This document shows, piece after piece, positions 32,936 to 44,640 of a DNA stretch of 64,000 nucleotides. Source of the DNA: Fagopyrum homotropicum (Eukaryota; Streptophyta; Magnoliopsida; Caryophyllales; Polygonaceae); NCBI GenBank assembly GCA_033239125.1, contig BSWB01000003.1, positions 111,930,320 through 111,994,319 of the forward strand. The letters run 5' to 3'. The first letter of the stretch is position 1. Each line of letters begins with the position of its first letter. A program made the position numbers and the translations under genes. The notes beneath the pieces are model-generated. The model ran no database searches. It had not been told where the DNA came from and worked only from the letters and a program-made list of their open reading frames with translations.

Positions 32936-34670
32936 TGTTCGCCCCTAAACGTGCGTGCAAATAAGTTTTAATTATAAAACTAGAATCTAGCAAGCGAACC
33001 CGCAGTGTACGGATCGATATAGTTAAGCAAGGATTCCAGAGTATCGAACACAGGGATTTGGGTGGGAACAAATTAAATTGCAGATTATCAAGCGAGTAAA
33101 TATGAGAGTTTTTGAAAATATTGGGAAAACAACAATCCTAAAGATCCAGGTATCCAGCTGTGGCAATCGATTCAAGATATTCTTAATGATATAAAGACAG
33201 AGTTGAGATATGCAAAGGTATGCTAATGTAAGGTAATCGTACGGTGAAGTTCCAAAAACCTTATATGACTCACCTACAAGACACTTTCTATACAGGTTGT
33301 TGAGGCTTCAATATAGAAAGGTTCTAAAGGCAAGAATTAATGTCAAATACCCAAACTTGTAATCCAAGGATCAAAACTAACTTAACCGATTACGGTTGTG
33401 ACACTCACAATCGAGGTAGAGGTTGTTGAGGCTTCACTACCACCTAGAAAAGGCAAGCCTAAACTAAGTTAAAGCAAATCTTTAACTTTGGATTAAAGTA
33501 AAAGCAGATTCGTAAACTTAAGGGAAATTACGGGTAGATCTTGAGACTCCACGGCCGTGGAACTCAAGAACAAACCGTGATTTAGGGTTCGTCGACGATT
33601 CTCTCTAACTCTCAGGGTCTAATCTGTTTACGATCGATCTATCATCATCTAAGCCACAACTATCAACCTTTCACCTTAGAATTGTTAAGGGTTTTTAGCC
33701 AATAACAGTCATGTTGATATCAAATTCAAAGATTAAAAGATTGAAAGATGAAAACTTCCGAAAACTTTCAATAAACTTCAAACCAATCTCAAAGTCACAA
33801 TCAAGAATGAATATTGTCAATAGATTCAGAATAAGGCAAACAAACACAATCTTAGGAAAGAAGGAAGAACGGGATGTCAATCCGTCTTCTAAATCAAACC
33901 TAAACAAGAAGAGAAATCTTCTTGTAAAATCTTCCAAAAACTTCGATCTTCCGCCAATCCGGAAATCTCAACAGCAATCTCTGCCAAAAGTGCGAGATTA
34001 GGGCAAATCCCAACACGATGTAAATGCCTCCAAGCGAGGGTAATCGAGCGAAAGTGCCGCTAAGCGAAGGTGTAAGCCAAGGTCTAAAGCGAGGTGACGG
34101 AATTTCTCTTCGTCCGTCTTTTTATAGGGCAAGATAAAATATCGGCCCGGCCCAATCTTCAAAAGATCGTGGCTTCAAAATGTGGCGAAAAAGATCGTCA
34201 AGATCACGGTCGTGGAAGGTTCCACGACCGTAATTTAGAGCGTGGAAATCAACACGGTTTGAACCATGGATTCCACGACCGTAATAGTTACTGGAATGCA
34301 TCACGCCTCTATTGCAAGGTTCCACGGCCGTGGAACTGAACGTGGTTTGTAGTACGGCCGTATTTTAGAGCGTGGTATAGGGCAAGAACGTGATTCTTCC
34401 CTAGCCTCGTGCACTCCTCAAGTTGAACTCCATTTTGCTCCTAAGAATGCCCTCAATCCATGGACATACTCAATCAACTCTTCTTTGCTAAATTCCGTTC
34501 GGAAATGACTCTCAATCACCTATAATCAACATAAAGCTAGTGTAGACATCCATATCGACAATATAGGCAAACTAGCTCACAAATGCAACAACGCTAAATC
34601 AAAGACTATCAATATGAATCAAATACACTTAGAAAACGTGCTTAAAATATCACAATATTTCATGCTAACA
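32936..34670 (-). repeat. 5' LTR of element B
   Basis: 1735 bp, nearly identical to 21876-23649 except indels near 33930-34060. Exact family motifs at 33549-33560 and 34322-34333. GGTTGTTGAGGCTTCA occurs twice (near 33295 and 33422). Confidence 0.95.
34119..34127 (-). promoter_or_regulatory. Candidate TATA box of element B 5' LTR
   Basis: Minus strand CTATAAAAA followed by GACGGACGAAG; the same block is in the 3' LTR at 23098-23106. It would direct transcription into gag. Confidence 0.5.
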
Positions 34671-34675
34671 CTAAC

Positions 34676-35267
34676 CGGGAAATAAAAACCATCCTTGAAA
34701 AGACGGTCTCTCCCAGACGGAAGGATTGGAGTGCAAGGCTAAATGACGCCCTATGGGCATATCGGACAGCCTATAAACTCTTATCGGGATGTCTCCTTGT
34801 AGGCTCGTGTTTGGGAAATCTTGCCACCTACCGGTGGAGCTAGAGCACAAAGCTTGGTGGGCGGTAAAGAAGTGCAACATGAACATAGAGGAAGTGGGAG
34901 AATTCCGGAAGCTCCAATTACAAGAATTGGAGGAATTGAGGTTAGATGCATATGACCATGCCACCATATACAAAGAAAAGACCAAAGCATGGCATGACCG
35001 AAATATTCTCCGGAAGGATTTCAAGGTAGGTAATAAGGTACTTCTCTTTCAATCACGTTTGAAACTCTTTGCAGGTAAGCTGCGTTCGAGATGGACAGGG
35101 CCGTTTGTGGTAGCCGAGGTATACCCTCACGGAGCTATGGATCTTTATGATCCCCAAACACACAAGGTGTTCAAGGTAAACGGACAAAGGCTAAAGCCTT
35201 ACCTTGAAAGAGTCAAGAACGATCCGATTGATGAGATGGTGCTGGAGGAAGCACAGTCAGAGAAGTA
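34676..35267 (+). pseudogene. pol: Integrase of element A, second part
   Basis: Resumes exactly after the CTAAC duplication with REIKTILEKTV (carrying the third catalytic acid, Glu) and DALWAYRTAYK. A frameshift near 34785 follows, then FGKSCHLPVELEHKAWWAVKKCN, AWHDRNI, the C-terminal LLFQSRLKLFAGKLRSRWTGPF and the end at 35265-35267. The aligned protein in B confirms the order. Joined to 21130-21870 it would be a whole integrase with two stops and one frameshift. Confidence 0.87.
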
Positions 35268-35310
35268 GAGGCCTTACGTCAAGCCAATGACGAAAAACAA
35301 AGGCGCTGCT

Positions 35311-35324
35311 CGGGAGGCAACCCG
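35311..35324 (+). promoter_or_regulatory. Variant of the conserved inverted repeat, element A
   Basis: CGGGAGGCAACCCG, 43 bases after the integrase stop. The outer bases changed from TT/AA to C/G so pairing is preserved relative to B, C and D, which suggests selection for structure. Confidence 0.6.
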
Positions 35325-36152
35325 AAGATATAAGAAGAGGAGCCTCTGTCAAGAAAACTGCCCCTGCGGCTCAGTGTCCCCGCCCTTGCGGTGACACCCA
35401 TGCCCAGCGCCGCCCCCGGCGCTGGACCTGCGCTTGCAACATGCTAGTCACCGCCCCCGCAGTGACTCCCCTACGCCCCTGTGGCGGCTATCCTTGACAC
35501 ACATCCTCGGCGCCGCCCCCGGCGTCGAGGCTGCGTGCCCCTCTTCCTTATCACCGCCCCCGCGGTGACAAACGCCGCCCCTGCGGTTTTACCCAGAAAA
35601 GAAAAAAAATATAAATCGCAAAAACATTTACCTACTACTACCCCACCCACCCACTCTCTATCTCCTTACCAACCACACTCACAAGCTGCAATGCCCTCGC
35701 CTTAACCCCTCTCAAGCTGCAACGCCCCTGCGCCACCCACCAAACACTCACAAGCCACCCCTAAGACGCCCCTGCGCCACTTCTAACGACATCTAACCAC
35801 CTGAGACGCCCCTGCGCCACCCTAAGCAGATCCACCTTCCTCCCTCCATACTCTTTCACCTCCCACCACAAACTCTAGTCTTGCTCCACCTCCAGCGACG
35901 CCTACACCAGCAAAGCAGTCACCGGAATGGCCTCAGCATCACCTCCTTCGTCGCTCCCCAAAATTCGCCCTTTGCACTTCTCCCGCCCCTGTGCCTGCAA
36001 GCTCCCGCACCTGCGTCTCGCCGCCCCTGCGCCTGCTTCAGCCGCCCCTGCGGAAAACACAACAAAGGGTTCGTTTTCTCTCCTTATTTTTGCAAGTTTC
36101 TCATTCCTTTGCTAAATCAAATACCAGAATTGAGCCACAAAGGAAATACAAA
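35325..36152 (+). other. Leader before env-like gene of A, rich in the family motif
   Basis: Exact GCCCCTGCGG at 35360-35369, 35577-35586 and 36044-36053 with many variants (GCCCCCGCGG, GCCCCTGCGCC, CGCCCCCGGCGC). Open frames here (35481-35705, 35881-36156) are Pro/Ala/His-rich and follow the motif; I do not call genes. Confidence 0.7.
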
Positions 36153-37491
36153 ATGACCGAAGTTGAGAAAGAGAGGTATAGGATCGTACAAGATCGAGTT
36201 GTGTACGCAACTCGATTCTTGCACGTTCCTACATTGGAGAAGCTTGGCATGTTGGAGAGCATGCAGTCCTTCTTGGCCAATGCTGGGCTCAGAGACTTCT
36301 TACAGAGGAGTGCTCCAACATATCCCGAGCTCAGTAGACAGTTCATCTCCACCTTCACAATGGAGAAGGAGGATCATGTGTGTATTGGACTCACCTTCAA
36401 GTTCAACAAGGTGAAATACACACTTGATTACCATCAGATATAGGAGGCTTTCGGGGTGACTCTCAACCCCTCCAAGAACTAGTGGGAGCCAGTCCCGACC
36501 CCGGACCTGTGCGAGTTCTGGCAGGCAGCTACCGGGTCAGAGTTCCATGCGGGGTGAGTACTCCAACAAACTCACTCACCCTTGCTTGAGGCTCATCTCT
36601 AAGATCCTCATGAGTGTATTTTGTGGACACAAAGAGGAAAATAAGGTCGCCCTCAAGGACCTCCCACTACTCCACTTCTGCCTTCCGATGAGCGAAAAGG
36701 TGATGGATTGGCCGTCCCTCTTCCTTGCCGCTTTGAAGCGGATTAGGAGGAACGAGCCGAGGGACTTTGTCGGCGATAGGGTGATCTCCTTGATCGCCTC
36801 ACAGGTGATGGACCTGGCCGAGCTAGAGGACGGGTTGGAGGCTCCCCTTTACACTGAGGGGATGCTTAGGAGGTGCAAGCTCCTCCGACGGGACGGGGAG
36901 AACCTATTTTGGACCTCTCTTGCAGATGGGAGCCACCTCACTTACCTCCCACGGCCTTTACCATTCGGGGATGAGCTCTCCGAGCTCTACATTCCGGCAG
37001 ATCCCATTGTACCGAGGAGGCCGCTAGTGGTCATTGTGGAGAGGCATGCTGCGAGCTCCAGCCAGGCTCATTAGGAGGAGCACATGCCCATCCCCGACGA
37101 CGAGGAGATGCCCACTGCGGCACCAGAGGAGGATCAGGCCCTTGCGAGCCTTCAGGCTCAAATAGCAGCCATGACCACCCAGCACCGGACATGGCAGTCC
37201 GACTACCAGAGGACTATGCTAGAGCAGCAATAGAGCTGGCAGACGAGCTTTGCCGTCTCCATGACCTCCCACTTCGACCAGAGGTAGGAGGCATGGCAGA
37301 CGGCCCAGCAGCAGCAGCTGGAGGCTCAGCAGCTGGCTTGGCAAGCCAACTTTGAGACCTCTTTTGGCCGTCGGATGGAGGTCCAGCAGGACTCCATTGA
37401 TGACATCTACCGCTGGCAGGAGCACTTCTTCAGCCATTTTCCATACCCACCGGAGGAGGGTCCGGATGGTCCAGCTGGACCATCCCACTGA
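36153..37491 (+). pseudogene. Athila env-like (ORF1) protein of element A, broken
   Basis: Starts MTEVEKERYRIVQDRVVYATRF at 36153. The block APTYPELSRQFISTF corresponds to the PTYLEPTLEFVSS block of D. TAG after YHQI near 36440, further stops and a frameshift near 36550 precede a well-preserved middle (LMSVFCGHKEENKVALKDLPLLHFCLP, DFVGDRVISLIASQVMDLAELE). After TAG near 37072 the C-terminal part is Gln-rich (QAQIAAMTTQH, QQQQLEAQQLAWQANFETSF) and looks coiled-coil; it ends GPAGPSH. A diverged relative of the B/C and D proteins. Confidence 0.8.
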
Positions 37492-37922
37492 GGGGTATAT
37501 TTCTCTTCCCTTTCCCACATTTATCTTTGCCTTATTTCCACTTTGAGGGCAAAGTGATCTTCAAGTATGGGGGAGGGACATATATTTGCATGTACAGTTT
37601 CATTCTCGTTTTTTAAGGTTGTTTTGCTTTAAGTCCTATGTTCTGTAATTCAGTTTCATATAAAAAAAATGAAAAAGAAAAAAGCCAAAGAAAATGAAAA
37701 AATGCATAAAAATCCTTGGATAAACCGAAAATCCAAAAGGGCGGTTTAGGCAAAAATTGGACTTGAGGGATGTGAGTTCAAAGTGAGATCATCAAAGAAA
37801 AGAAGAAGAGTGGCAAGGTGAAAACCCGAAATGGCACCTTGGCAAAATGAGCGACAACGAGTTTAGGTTTCCCTTCTCGCGTTTGGCGACATAATAAGGG
37901 GAGTCATAAGGAGATTGTCCGG
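37492..37922 (+). other. 3' noncoding tail of element A, with an internal polypurine-like tract
   Basis: No gene. AAGTATGGGGGAGGG (37563-37577) is very like the true polypurine tract at 51200-51214, but no LTR follows it. Interrupted at 37923-37927 by insertion of element C. Confidence 0.65.
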
Positions 37923-37927
37923 GTAGG

Positions 37928-39611
37928 TGTTCGCTACTTAGCGTGCGTGCAAATAAGTCTTAAATTTATAAAACTAGAATCAAGCAAGCGAACCCGCAGT
38001 GTACGGATCGACGTAGTTAAGCAAGAATTCCAGAGTATCGAACACATGGATTTGGGAGGAACAAATTCAATTATAAAGTTGTCAAGCAAGTAAAAGGGTA
38101 AAGCTTTGCAAATGTATTGGGAAAACAGCAACCCTAAAGATCCAGGTATCTAATTGCGGCAATCGATTCAAGATATACTAAAGAACTAATGACAGAGTTA
38201 AGAGTTGCAAAGGTATACTAAGGTAAAGCAATGTACGGTGAAGTTCCAAGGCTTTATATGACTTATCTAAAGACACTCTCTAGGTTGTTGAGGCTTCAGT
38301 ATAGAAAGGATCTAAAGACAAGAATTAATATCAAATACCCAAACTTGTAACCCAAGGATCAAGACTAACTAAATCGATTAAGGTTGTGACACTCGAAATC
38401 GAAGTAGAAGTTGTTGAGGCTTCACTACTACCTAGAAAAAGGTAAACCTAGACTAGATTAAAGCTAATCTTTAACCTTGGATCAAAGTAAAAGCAAAGTT
38501 CGTAAACTGGTACAAATTACGGGCAGATCTTGAGTTCCAAGGACGTGGAAACTCAAGAACAGACCATGGTTTTGGTTCGTCGGCGAATCTCTCTAACTCT
38601 CAGGGTCCAACCTGTTTACGATCGATCTATCATCATCTAAGCCACAACTATTAACCCTTCACCCTAGAATTGCTAAAGGGTTTTAGCCAATAACTGTCAT
38701 TATAATATCAACATCAAGATTTAGAAGAATGAAAGATGAAAACCTTCGAAAACCTTCAATAAATCTCAAATCAATCTCAAATCCACAAATAAGGATAATA
38801 ATGTATATCAGACTTGGAATGAACACAAACCAATAACGATCTTTGATGAGAACGAAGAACGGGATGCCAATCCGTCTTCTAATCAAACCTAAGGATAAAA
38901 GGCGCAAATTTCACCACCCACAACTTCCAAATCCTCAAGCCTTCGTAAATCTCCGTTGCAAAAATGCAATTCTCCGCACGTCCAATGAAACCCTAGGAAC
39001 GTGTAAGTGAGCGTAAGCGAAGGTGCCGAATTCTCCCTCCTTCAGCCCTTTTATAAGGAAGGTTAAAATAACCGTCCGGCCCATATGTAAACAATGTGTC
39101 CATATTTTATTCGTCAAAAGATTGCCTAAATCATGGTTTCATGGAGTTCCACGGCCGTGGTTTAGAGCGTGGAAGTGGATTAATGTTCTTCACAACTTCC
39201 ACGACCATACTTTATACCGTGTAACTCTCTGGAATGCTCCACGTTCATGTTGCCAAGATCCACGGCCGTGGTTTTGGGCGTGGACTTCTCTACGGCCGTA
39301 TTTTAGAGCGTGGAAGTGTAAATTGCTCGTAGTTTCCTTTGTGTCGTGCCATTCCTCCTCCTAGCATCTCCCTTGGCTTCTTTGATGTGTCCTCAATCCT
39401 TGGATGTGCTCAATTCATCTCCTTCCTCTCTTAATTGGTTCGGTTTTAGCTCTTATTCACCTATAATCAACACAAAGCTTATGTAGATCTCTATATCGAT
39501 AATGTAGATAACCTAGCTAACAATTGCTTCAATGCCTTATCAATGAACACTATAATGAGTGAAAAACTACTAGAAAGAGTGTCTAGAATATCGCAATATT
39601 TCATGCTAACA
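37928..39611 (-). repeat. 3' LTR of element C
   Basis: 1684 bp, TGTTAGCATG to TAGCGAACA in sense direction. Exact family motifs at 39149-39160 and 39260-39271; a degraded one near 38538. The pair of LTRs shows scattered substitutions and small indels. Confidence 0.95.
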
Positions 39612-39626
39612 AAATACCCCATACTT
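39612..39626 (-). other. Polypurine tract of element C
   Basis: Minus strand AAGTATGGGGTATTT next to the 3' LTR, preceded by GGGACAAGCAAGTGG. Confidence 0.75.
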
Positions 39627-40967
39627 GCCACTTGCTTGTCCCCAAGCAAGGTCTTTCAAAAGCTTTAGAACTCAAGTTAGGATGAAATATGCATGCAATC
39701 TCAAAACAAAACATCTTTTAGGTAAATGTGCTTCTAATCAATAGATCATTCTCAAACCTTGCTTCATTCATTCACGAGACTCTCATATACATAAGCAAAA
39801 AATAAAGAGAATGGAAACATCGTGAATTGATCAAACTTCAATGTAAGCATCATAACCTTCAAACATTATCAAAATCAAACATAAGAAACTTCAATTTTGA
39901 TCACCAAGTCATATAACATTCTCTCGATCTTAAGGACTTTCAAATAAGGTCTAGAATGCGGAAAGGAAGGGAAAACTATAAGGAAGGTGGTGCATGAATC
40001 CGGGAAAATGGACAACTAACTCTTTTCTTTTTCTCTTGCGGTTTTGCAACACTTTCAACTTGGAGCTTTGCTCTCTTCTTTTCACATTATTTTTCGACTT
40101 TACTTTTGGAGTTATGGACAGAGGTGCACAAAACCGAAGCCTAGGAGATTGGCGGTTCTCAATTTTGCGAGATGCCTCAAACCCTTGATGCACATACCAT
40201 AATCCGTTAGGAATATCGCTCAATCTGACTTTGGCAAGACACAAACACCCGGCTATGTGAATGGTGCCGAGTTACTCATCATCATGATTGACTTCCCCAA
40301 ACCTATAATTTCTATTCTTTGAATGCAAAATTTTGCTTTCATGGCCCTCCCACATCAAACATGCAAAATATCAACTCCTCCAAATTCCCAGATAGGTAAG
40401 GGAGGCCATTATTTTCATTGAGGGGCTAAATGATCAAAGAAAGAAGAAAGAAAATCAAATTGCCTTAATCATTTCAACAAGAAGAATAAGAACTTATCAT
40501 GTGATTTCAACCTTGATTTCTCAATATGATTTAGATAAAACTTTTCACATTATGAAACTTGCAAGAGAGGAATAATCAACACATTCAATTTCTTTTCAAT
40601 TCATTATTTGTTTAGACATACAATTATCATCAAAAACTCAGTTCACAAGTAGTGATTATCATAGAAATCATCTCCATTCTTAGAAGTACAAAATTTTCAA
40701 AATTTTTCGATTTTTATGGGTTTTTCAAAAGCTTTTTCATGCAATGCGATAACGAAACGTGTAACAATGGAATGAAACATGCAAAGTGTTCTCAATCAAG
40801 GCAAGCAAAAGTGAATAGTGTTATTATTATAAACGATAGTCACGCCCCACCCCATACTTGACACAAACATTGTCCCTAATGTTCAGAAAGAAATAAAGAA
40901 AAGAAAGAAAGAAAATGAACTCACAAGACGGCGGTGGAGCGGCTAATGCTACGATCATCCATGGTCA
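39627..40967. other. 3' noncoding tail of element C
   Basis: No gene. Collinear with 23665-25014 of B. Confidence 0.7.
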
Positions 40968-42497
40968 TCACTGAGGAGCTGGTGGTGGTGGAAACGGGAA
41001 GAAGCCGGGGTCCTAGTTCCGCCCAAACTACTGGCGGTAGATGTCTCACATCATCCTATCATGTGCATCGGCTCGTGCATCCCTAGTGTCCTGCCGGATC
41101 TCCAAAGCACCGACTCTCCTGGAAAGGTCAGTGGCCCACTCCGGTAGCTGCTCGTACCACTCCGGCGCCTGACTATACCAAGCTGGTACATCTGATGGTG
41201 TTGGTGCAAGTGGTAGTTGTGCATGCCAAGTCGGTGGAGCTCCCATCCACTCTGGTTGCATGTTATACCAATTGGGAGGGGTCGCCATCCATGTCGGCCT
41301 CTCACTCACGCTGGCACGGCGAGAGGAAGAACCGGAAGCTCTAGCAGGGCGGGGGGGCTGCCTAGGGAGGTTGGGAAATGTGTCCGGCTGATCTGAAAAA
41401 CTGCCAAAGTCATGCTCCTCACCTCCTCCCTCAAAACCGTCATCCCCTCTCATCTCCTCCTCATCTGCAGCTGGCATCTCTAGGGGAACATACGGATGTG
41501 CTACCAATCTATTCGTATGCATAGCAGTGAATGTCTCCTTCTAGTTATGGCGTCCAGCCATAATGGAATACTCGGGAAGCCATGTAAAACCTCTACCTCC
41601 TCTACCCTCCCAAGGCATGGCAGCGGTAGATGGACCACTATGCCTAGGAAAGATAATACCTCTAGTCATGAGGCTCTGAAGTCCTAGAGGTCTAGCCGCT
41701 ATCCTAGTGCACAAGAAGAAGTCAATACCCAGCTGTCTAGCAAGGTGGGTGACCATCCTACCATATCCAATATTGTCGGCCCTCTTGTTCTTTAGCTTAC
41801 TCATGGTAGAAGCTAAGAGGGTGGCACAGTCAGCCGGCCTACCATGCAGCATACAGTACAGTAGAAACAACTCATCAGTCTTGATTTTCTGAGGAGTCTC
41901 AGTCCTAGGGAAGAGACACTCAGAAAGTACTCGGTGAGCTATCTTCAAGGCTAAGTGATAAATCAACTTAGCCTTGGTATCAGCAGGTTGCCAGCGGTCC
42001 TCGCTAGCATATACCACGGAAATGTCCTCCCAAAAATCCTTGGCGTACACGCCACTAGGAAATCGACCATTGAAGGTCTCATGGAACCCAAAGAAGGCTC
42101 CTAACTCTCGGATCGAAAACTCATAGTTCCTCTCCATCAGCTTGAAAGAAACTATCCTATCCACATGACTATGCTCAAAAGAGATCACAAACTCTCTAGT
42201 GATCTCCTCATACGCATCTTCCCGAATGGCGGAGAAGATGATCAAGCCTGCCCTGTCTAACAACCAAGTAAGATCGCCTACCACATTCAGTGGCTCTAAC
42301 TCCTCAAGCACCAAATATCGTGGTCCTATGAACGGTCTCTTCTCGATCCTCTCTAAGGCATCGAGGTAACCCTCATGAATCTTAGGAATTCTAGGGAGTG
42401 GGGGTGATGGTGGCTCACTAGGAGGTATTTGGGAGGAGGAGGAAGCATTACCTTTCCTTTTCTTATTCCTATTGGACATTCTCCTAACCAAATCCAT
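40968..42497 (-). pseudogene. Athila env-like (ORF1) protein of element C, broken near the end
   Basis: Starts MDLVRRMSNRNKKRKG at 42497 and is open for 318 codons to TAG at 41541-41543 region, where B has Trp (RHNWKE). It continues 158 codons to TGA at 41046, then two more stops before PPPPAPQ and a final TGA at 40968-40970. It shares with B the FPSGVYAKDFWE, ASEDRWQPADTKA and Trp/Pro-rich blocks (WYSQAPEWYEQLPEWA). The N-terminal Lys/Arg run could be a nuclear localisation signal. No membrane segment is visible. Confidence 0.85.
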
Positions 42498-43260
42498 ATT
42501 CTGTCAAAAATCACGGCCTGTTCTTCAATTTCCACGGCCGTGGAAATCCCAGTGACCGTAGTTCGGCTCGTAATTTCTCAAAATCGACTCAATAACACCA
42601 AAATCAACAGACAGCAGTCCTAGACTAATTCCAATCCAGTTCCAATCAGTTCTTCTAGAAATTCTTGCGAAAACTGAATCAAATCGACAAAGTGAGAGAA
42701 GAGAAGAAAAACCTAGGTTTTGGATTTTTAAAATCCAAATTCCGTCTTCTCCGGTGATTTTCCACTCGAATTGTTGCTTGGATCTTGTAGGTGGTTGAAT
42801 TTGCTTCACTTTTGGTCAAAGAATCGTTCGAAACGATTAACGAACGGAGATTTGAGAGAGGGGGATCAAATCGGCGATTTTGGGCGTGGAATTGAGGATT
42901 TTTAGTGTTCTTTGTGAAGAGACGTGGTTTATATAGTAACCGTAAAATTTTTGGAAAATTAAGGTCACTCGGGGGTTTCCACGGCCGTGGAAATGTACGG
43001 AACCGTGGTTTTGGTGATTTTTCTCAGGCTTTTGCAAATTACGGTCACTGTAGCTGCCACGGCCGTGGTTTTGGCCGTGGAACTCTCTGTAAGGTGCCAA
43101 AATCCAAGTTTCGTCAATTTCTTCTAACATTTCTTTCTCCCTTGCCTCTTCCATTGATCCTACATCCAAAAACACGAACATACCGGAAGGTATCAAAGGC
43201 AAAATAAAACAAAAACGTCTAAACTACTCTAAACTACGAATCAAAAACAAAAACGTAAGT
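42498..43260. other. Leader between integrase and env-like gene of C
   Basis: No supported gene. Exact CCACGGCCGTGG at 42532-42543, 42979-42990 and 43057-43068. Confidence 0.75.
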
Positions 43261-43268
43261 GCAATACC

Positions 43269-43284
43269 TTGGGTTGCCTCCCAA
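43269..43284 (-). promoter_or_regulatory. Conserved inverted repeat downstream of integrase, element C
   Basis: TTGGGAGGCAACCCAA on the minus strand, identical to B and D. Confidence 0.6.
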
Positions 43285-43325
43285 GAAGCGCTTGTTTAAG
43301 GTCCGTAGCTAGACCGTACTTACAC

Positions 43326-44640
43326 CTATTCAAGTGCGGTAGGTGCGAACTCTTCAGCTTGGAGTTCCGGTGAGTATTTTTTGAGTCGTTGACCGTTCAC
43401 CTTAAAGCTTCCGCCCTTTTCACCCCATATTTCAACTGCACCATGAGGAAAAACACGTTTGATTAGATAAGGTCCAGTCCAACGAGATTTAAGCTTACCT
43501 GGAAAGAGACGAAGCCTTGAATTGAAGAGGAGAACTTGATCTCCTTCTTTGAGGTCCTTTGGGATGATATGCTTATCATGCCAACGCTTCGCTCTTTCTT
43601 TATAGATCTTGGCGTTTTCGTAGGCGTTCAAGCGAAGTTCTTCAAGCTCGTTAAGGTCCAAGAGACGCTTCTCTCCCGCTTCCTATATGCTGAAGTTCAA
43701 CCACTTTATTGCCCAATACGCCTTATGCTCCAATTCTACCGGCAAGTGACAAGACTTCCCATACACAAGGTTGTATAGCGTCGTACCTATGGGAGTCTTA
43801 TACGCAGTCCGGTATGCCCATAATGCGTCATCTAGCTTCAAAGACCAATCCTTCCTTGTCCTTGAAACGGTCTTCTCTAGGATTCCTTTAATCTCCCGGT
43901 TCGAGATCTCCACTTGTCCACTAGTTTGTGGATGATAAGGGGTGGCGATCTTGTGAGTCACCCAATACTTAGCTAATAGAGCTTCGAATCATTGGGCAAT
44001 GAAGTGAGAGCCTCCATCACTAATGATAGTCCGTGGTGTCCCAAATCGTGGGAAAATGGTCTTGTTAAAGAACTTAACCACAACCATGGCATCATGAGTG
44101 GGAGAGGCAATTGCTTCAACCCATCTCGAAACATAATCTATGGCTAAAAGTATGTATTGGTTTCCACAAGATGATGGGAAAGGTCCCATGAAGTCTACTC
44201 CCCAAACGTCAAAGATCTCCACCTCTTGAATGTTGTTAAGAGGCATCTCGTTTCTCCTAGATATGTTCCCTATTCTTTGGCAAGCATCACAGCAGGAAAC
44301 AAAGGTTTGCACATCTTTAAATAAAGTAGGCCAAAAGAATCCAGATTGCAATACCTTAGCGCTAGTCTTGTTCGAACTAGCATGTCCTCCACAAGGTAGT
44401 GAATGACAATGACGGATGACACTTTGCATCTCATCTTCCGGCACACATCATCGAATGATGCCGTCAGGACCTCTCTTAAAGAGGAGAGGTTCATTCTAAA
44501 AGTATTCCCGAACATCCTTAAAGAACTTCTTTCTTTGTGCGTAGGATAATCCGGGTAGTAATTCCTGGCAAACCAAATAGTTAACAAAATCAGTAAACCA
44601 TGGTTCGTTACCTTTGGTGATCACGTCGATGCACTCCTCT
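43326..44640 (-). pseudogene. pol: Integrase of element C, several stops
   Basis: In frame with RNase H upstream (ECIDVITKGNEPWF), unlike B. Zinc region HCHSLPCGGH with CCDACQRIGN; core GVDFMGPFP, LLAIDYVSRW, IISDGGSHF, HPQTSGQVEISNREIKGILE; C-terminal GDQVLLFNSRLRLFPGKLKSRWTGPY. Stops at 44496-44498 (Trp in B), 44448-44450 (Arg in B), 43989-43991 (Arg in B) and 43683-43685 (Lys in B). Confidence 0.88.

Larger units (their letters stand above)
21876..34670 (-). mobile_element. Athila-lineage element B, near-complete, nested in A
   Basis: 12,795-bp minus-strand element with LTRs 32936-34670 (5') and 21876-23649 (3'), 5-bp duplication CTAAC, tRNA-Asp primer site, polypurine tract, gag-RT-RNase H, integrase, env-like gene. 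It is the youngest-looking element: the two LTRs are very similar apart from indels (for example extra sequence near 22960-23030 in the 3' copy). The protease core has been lost by internal deletion, and integrase has a frameshift and one stop. Confidence 0.96.
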
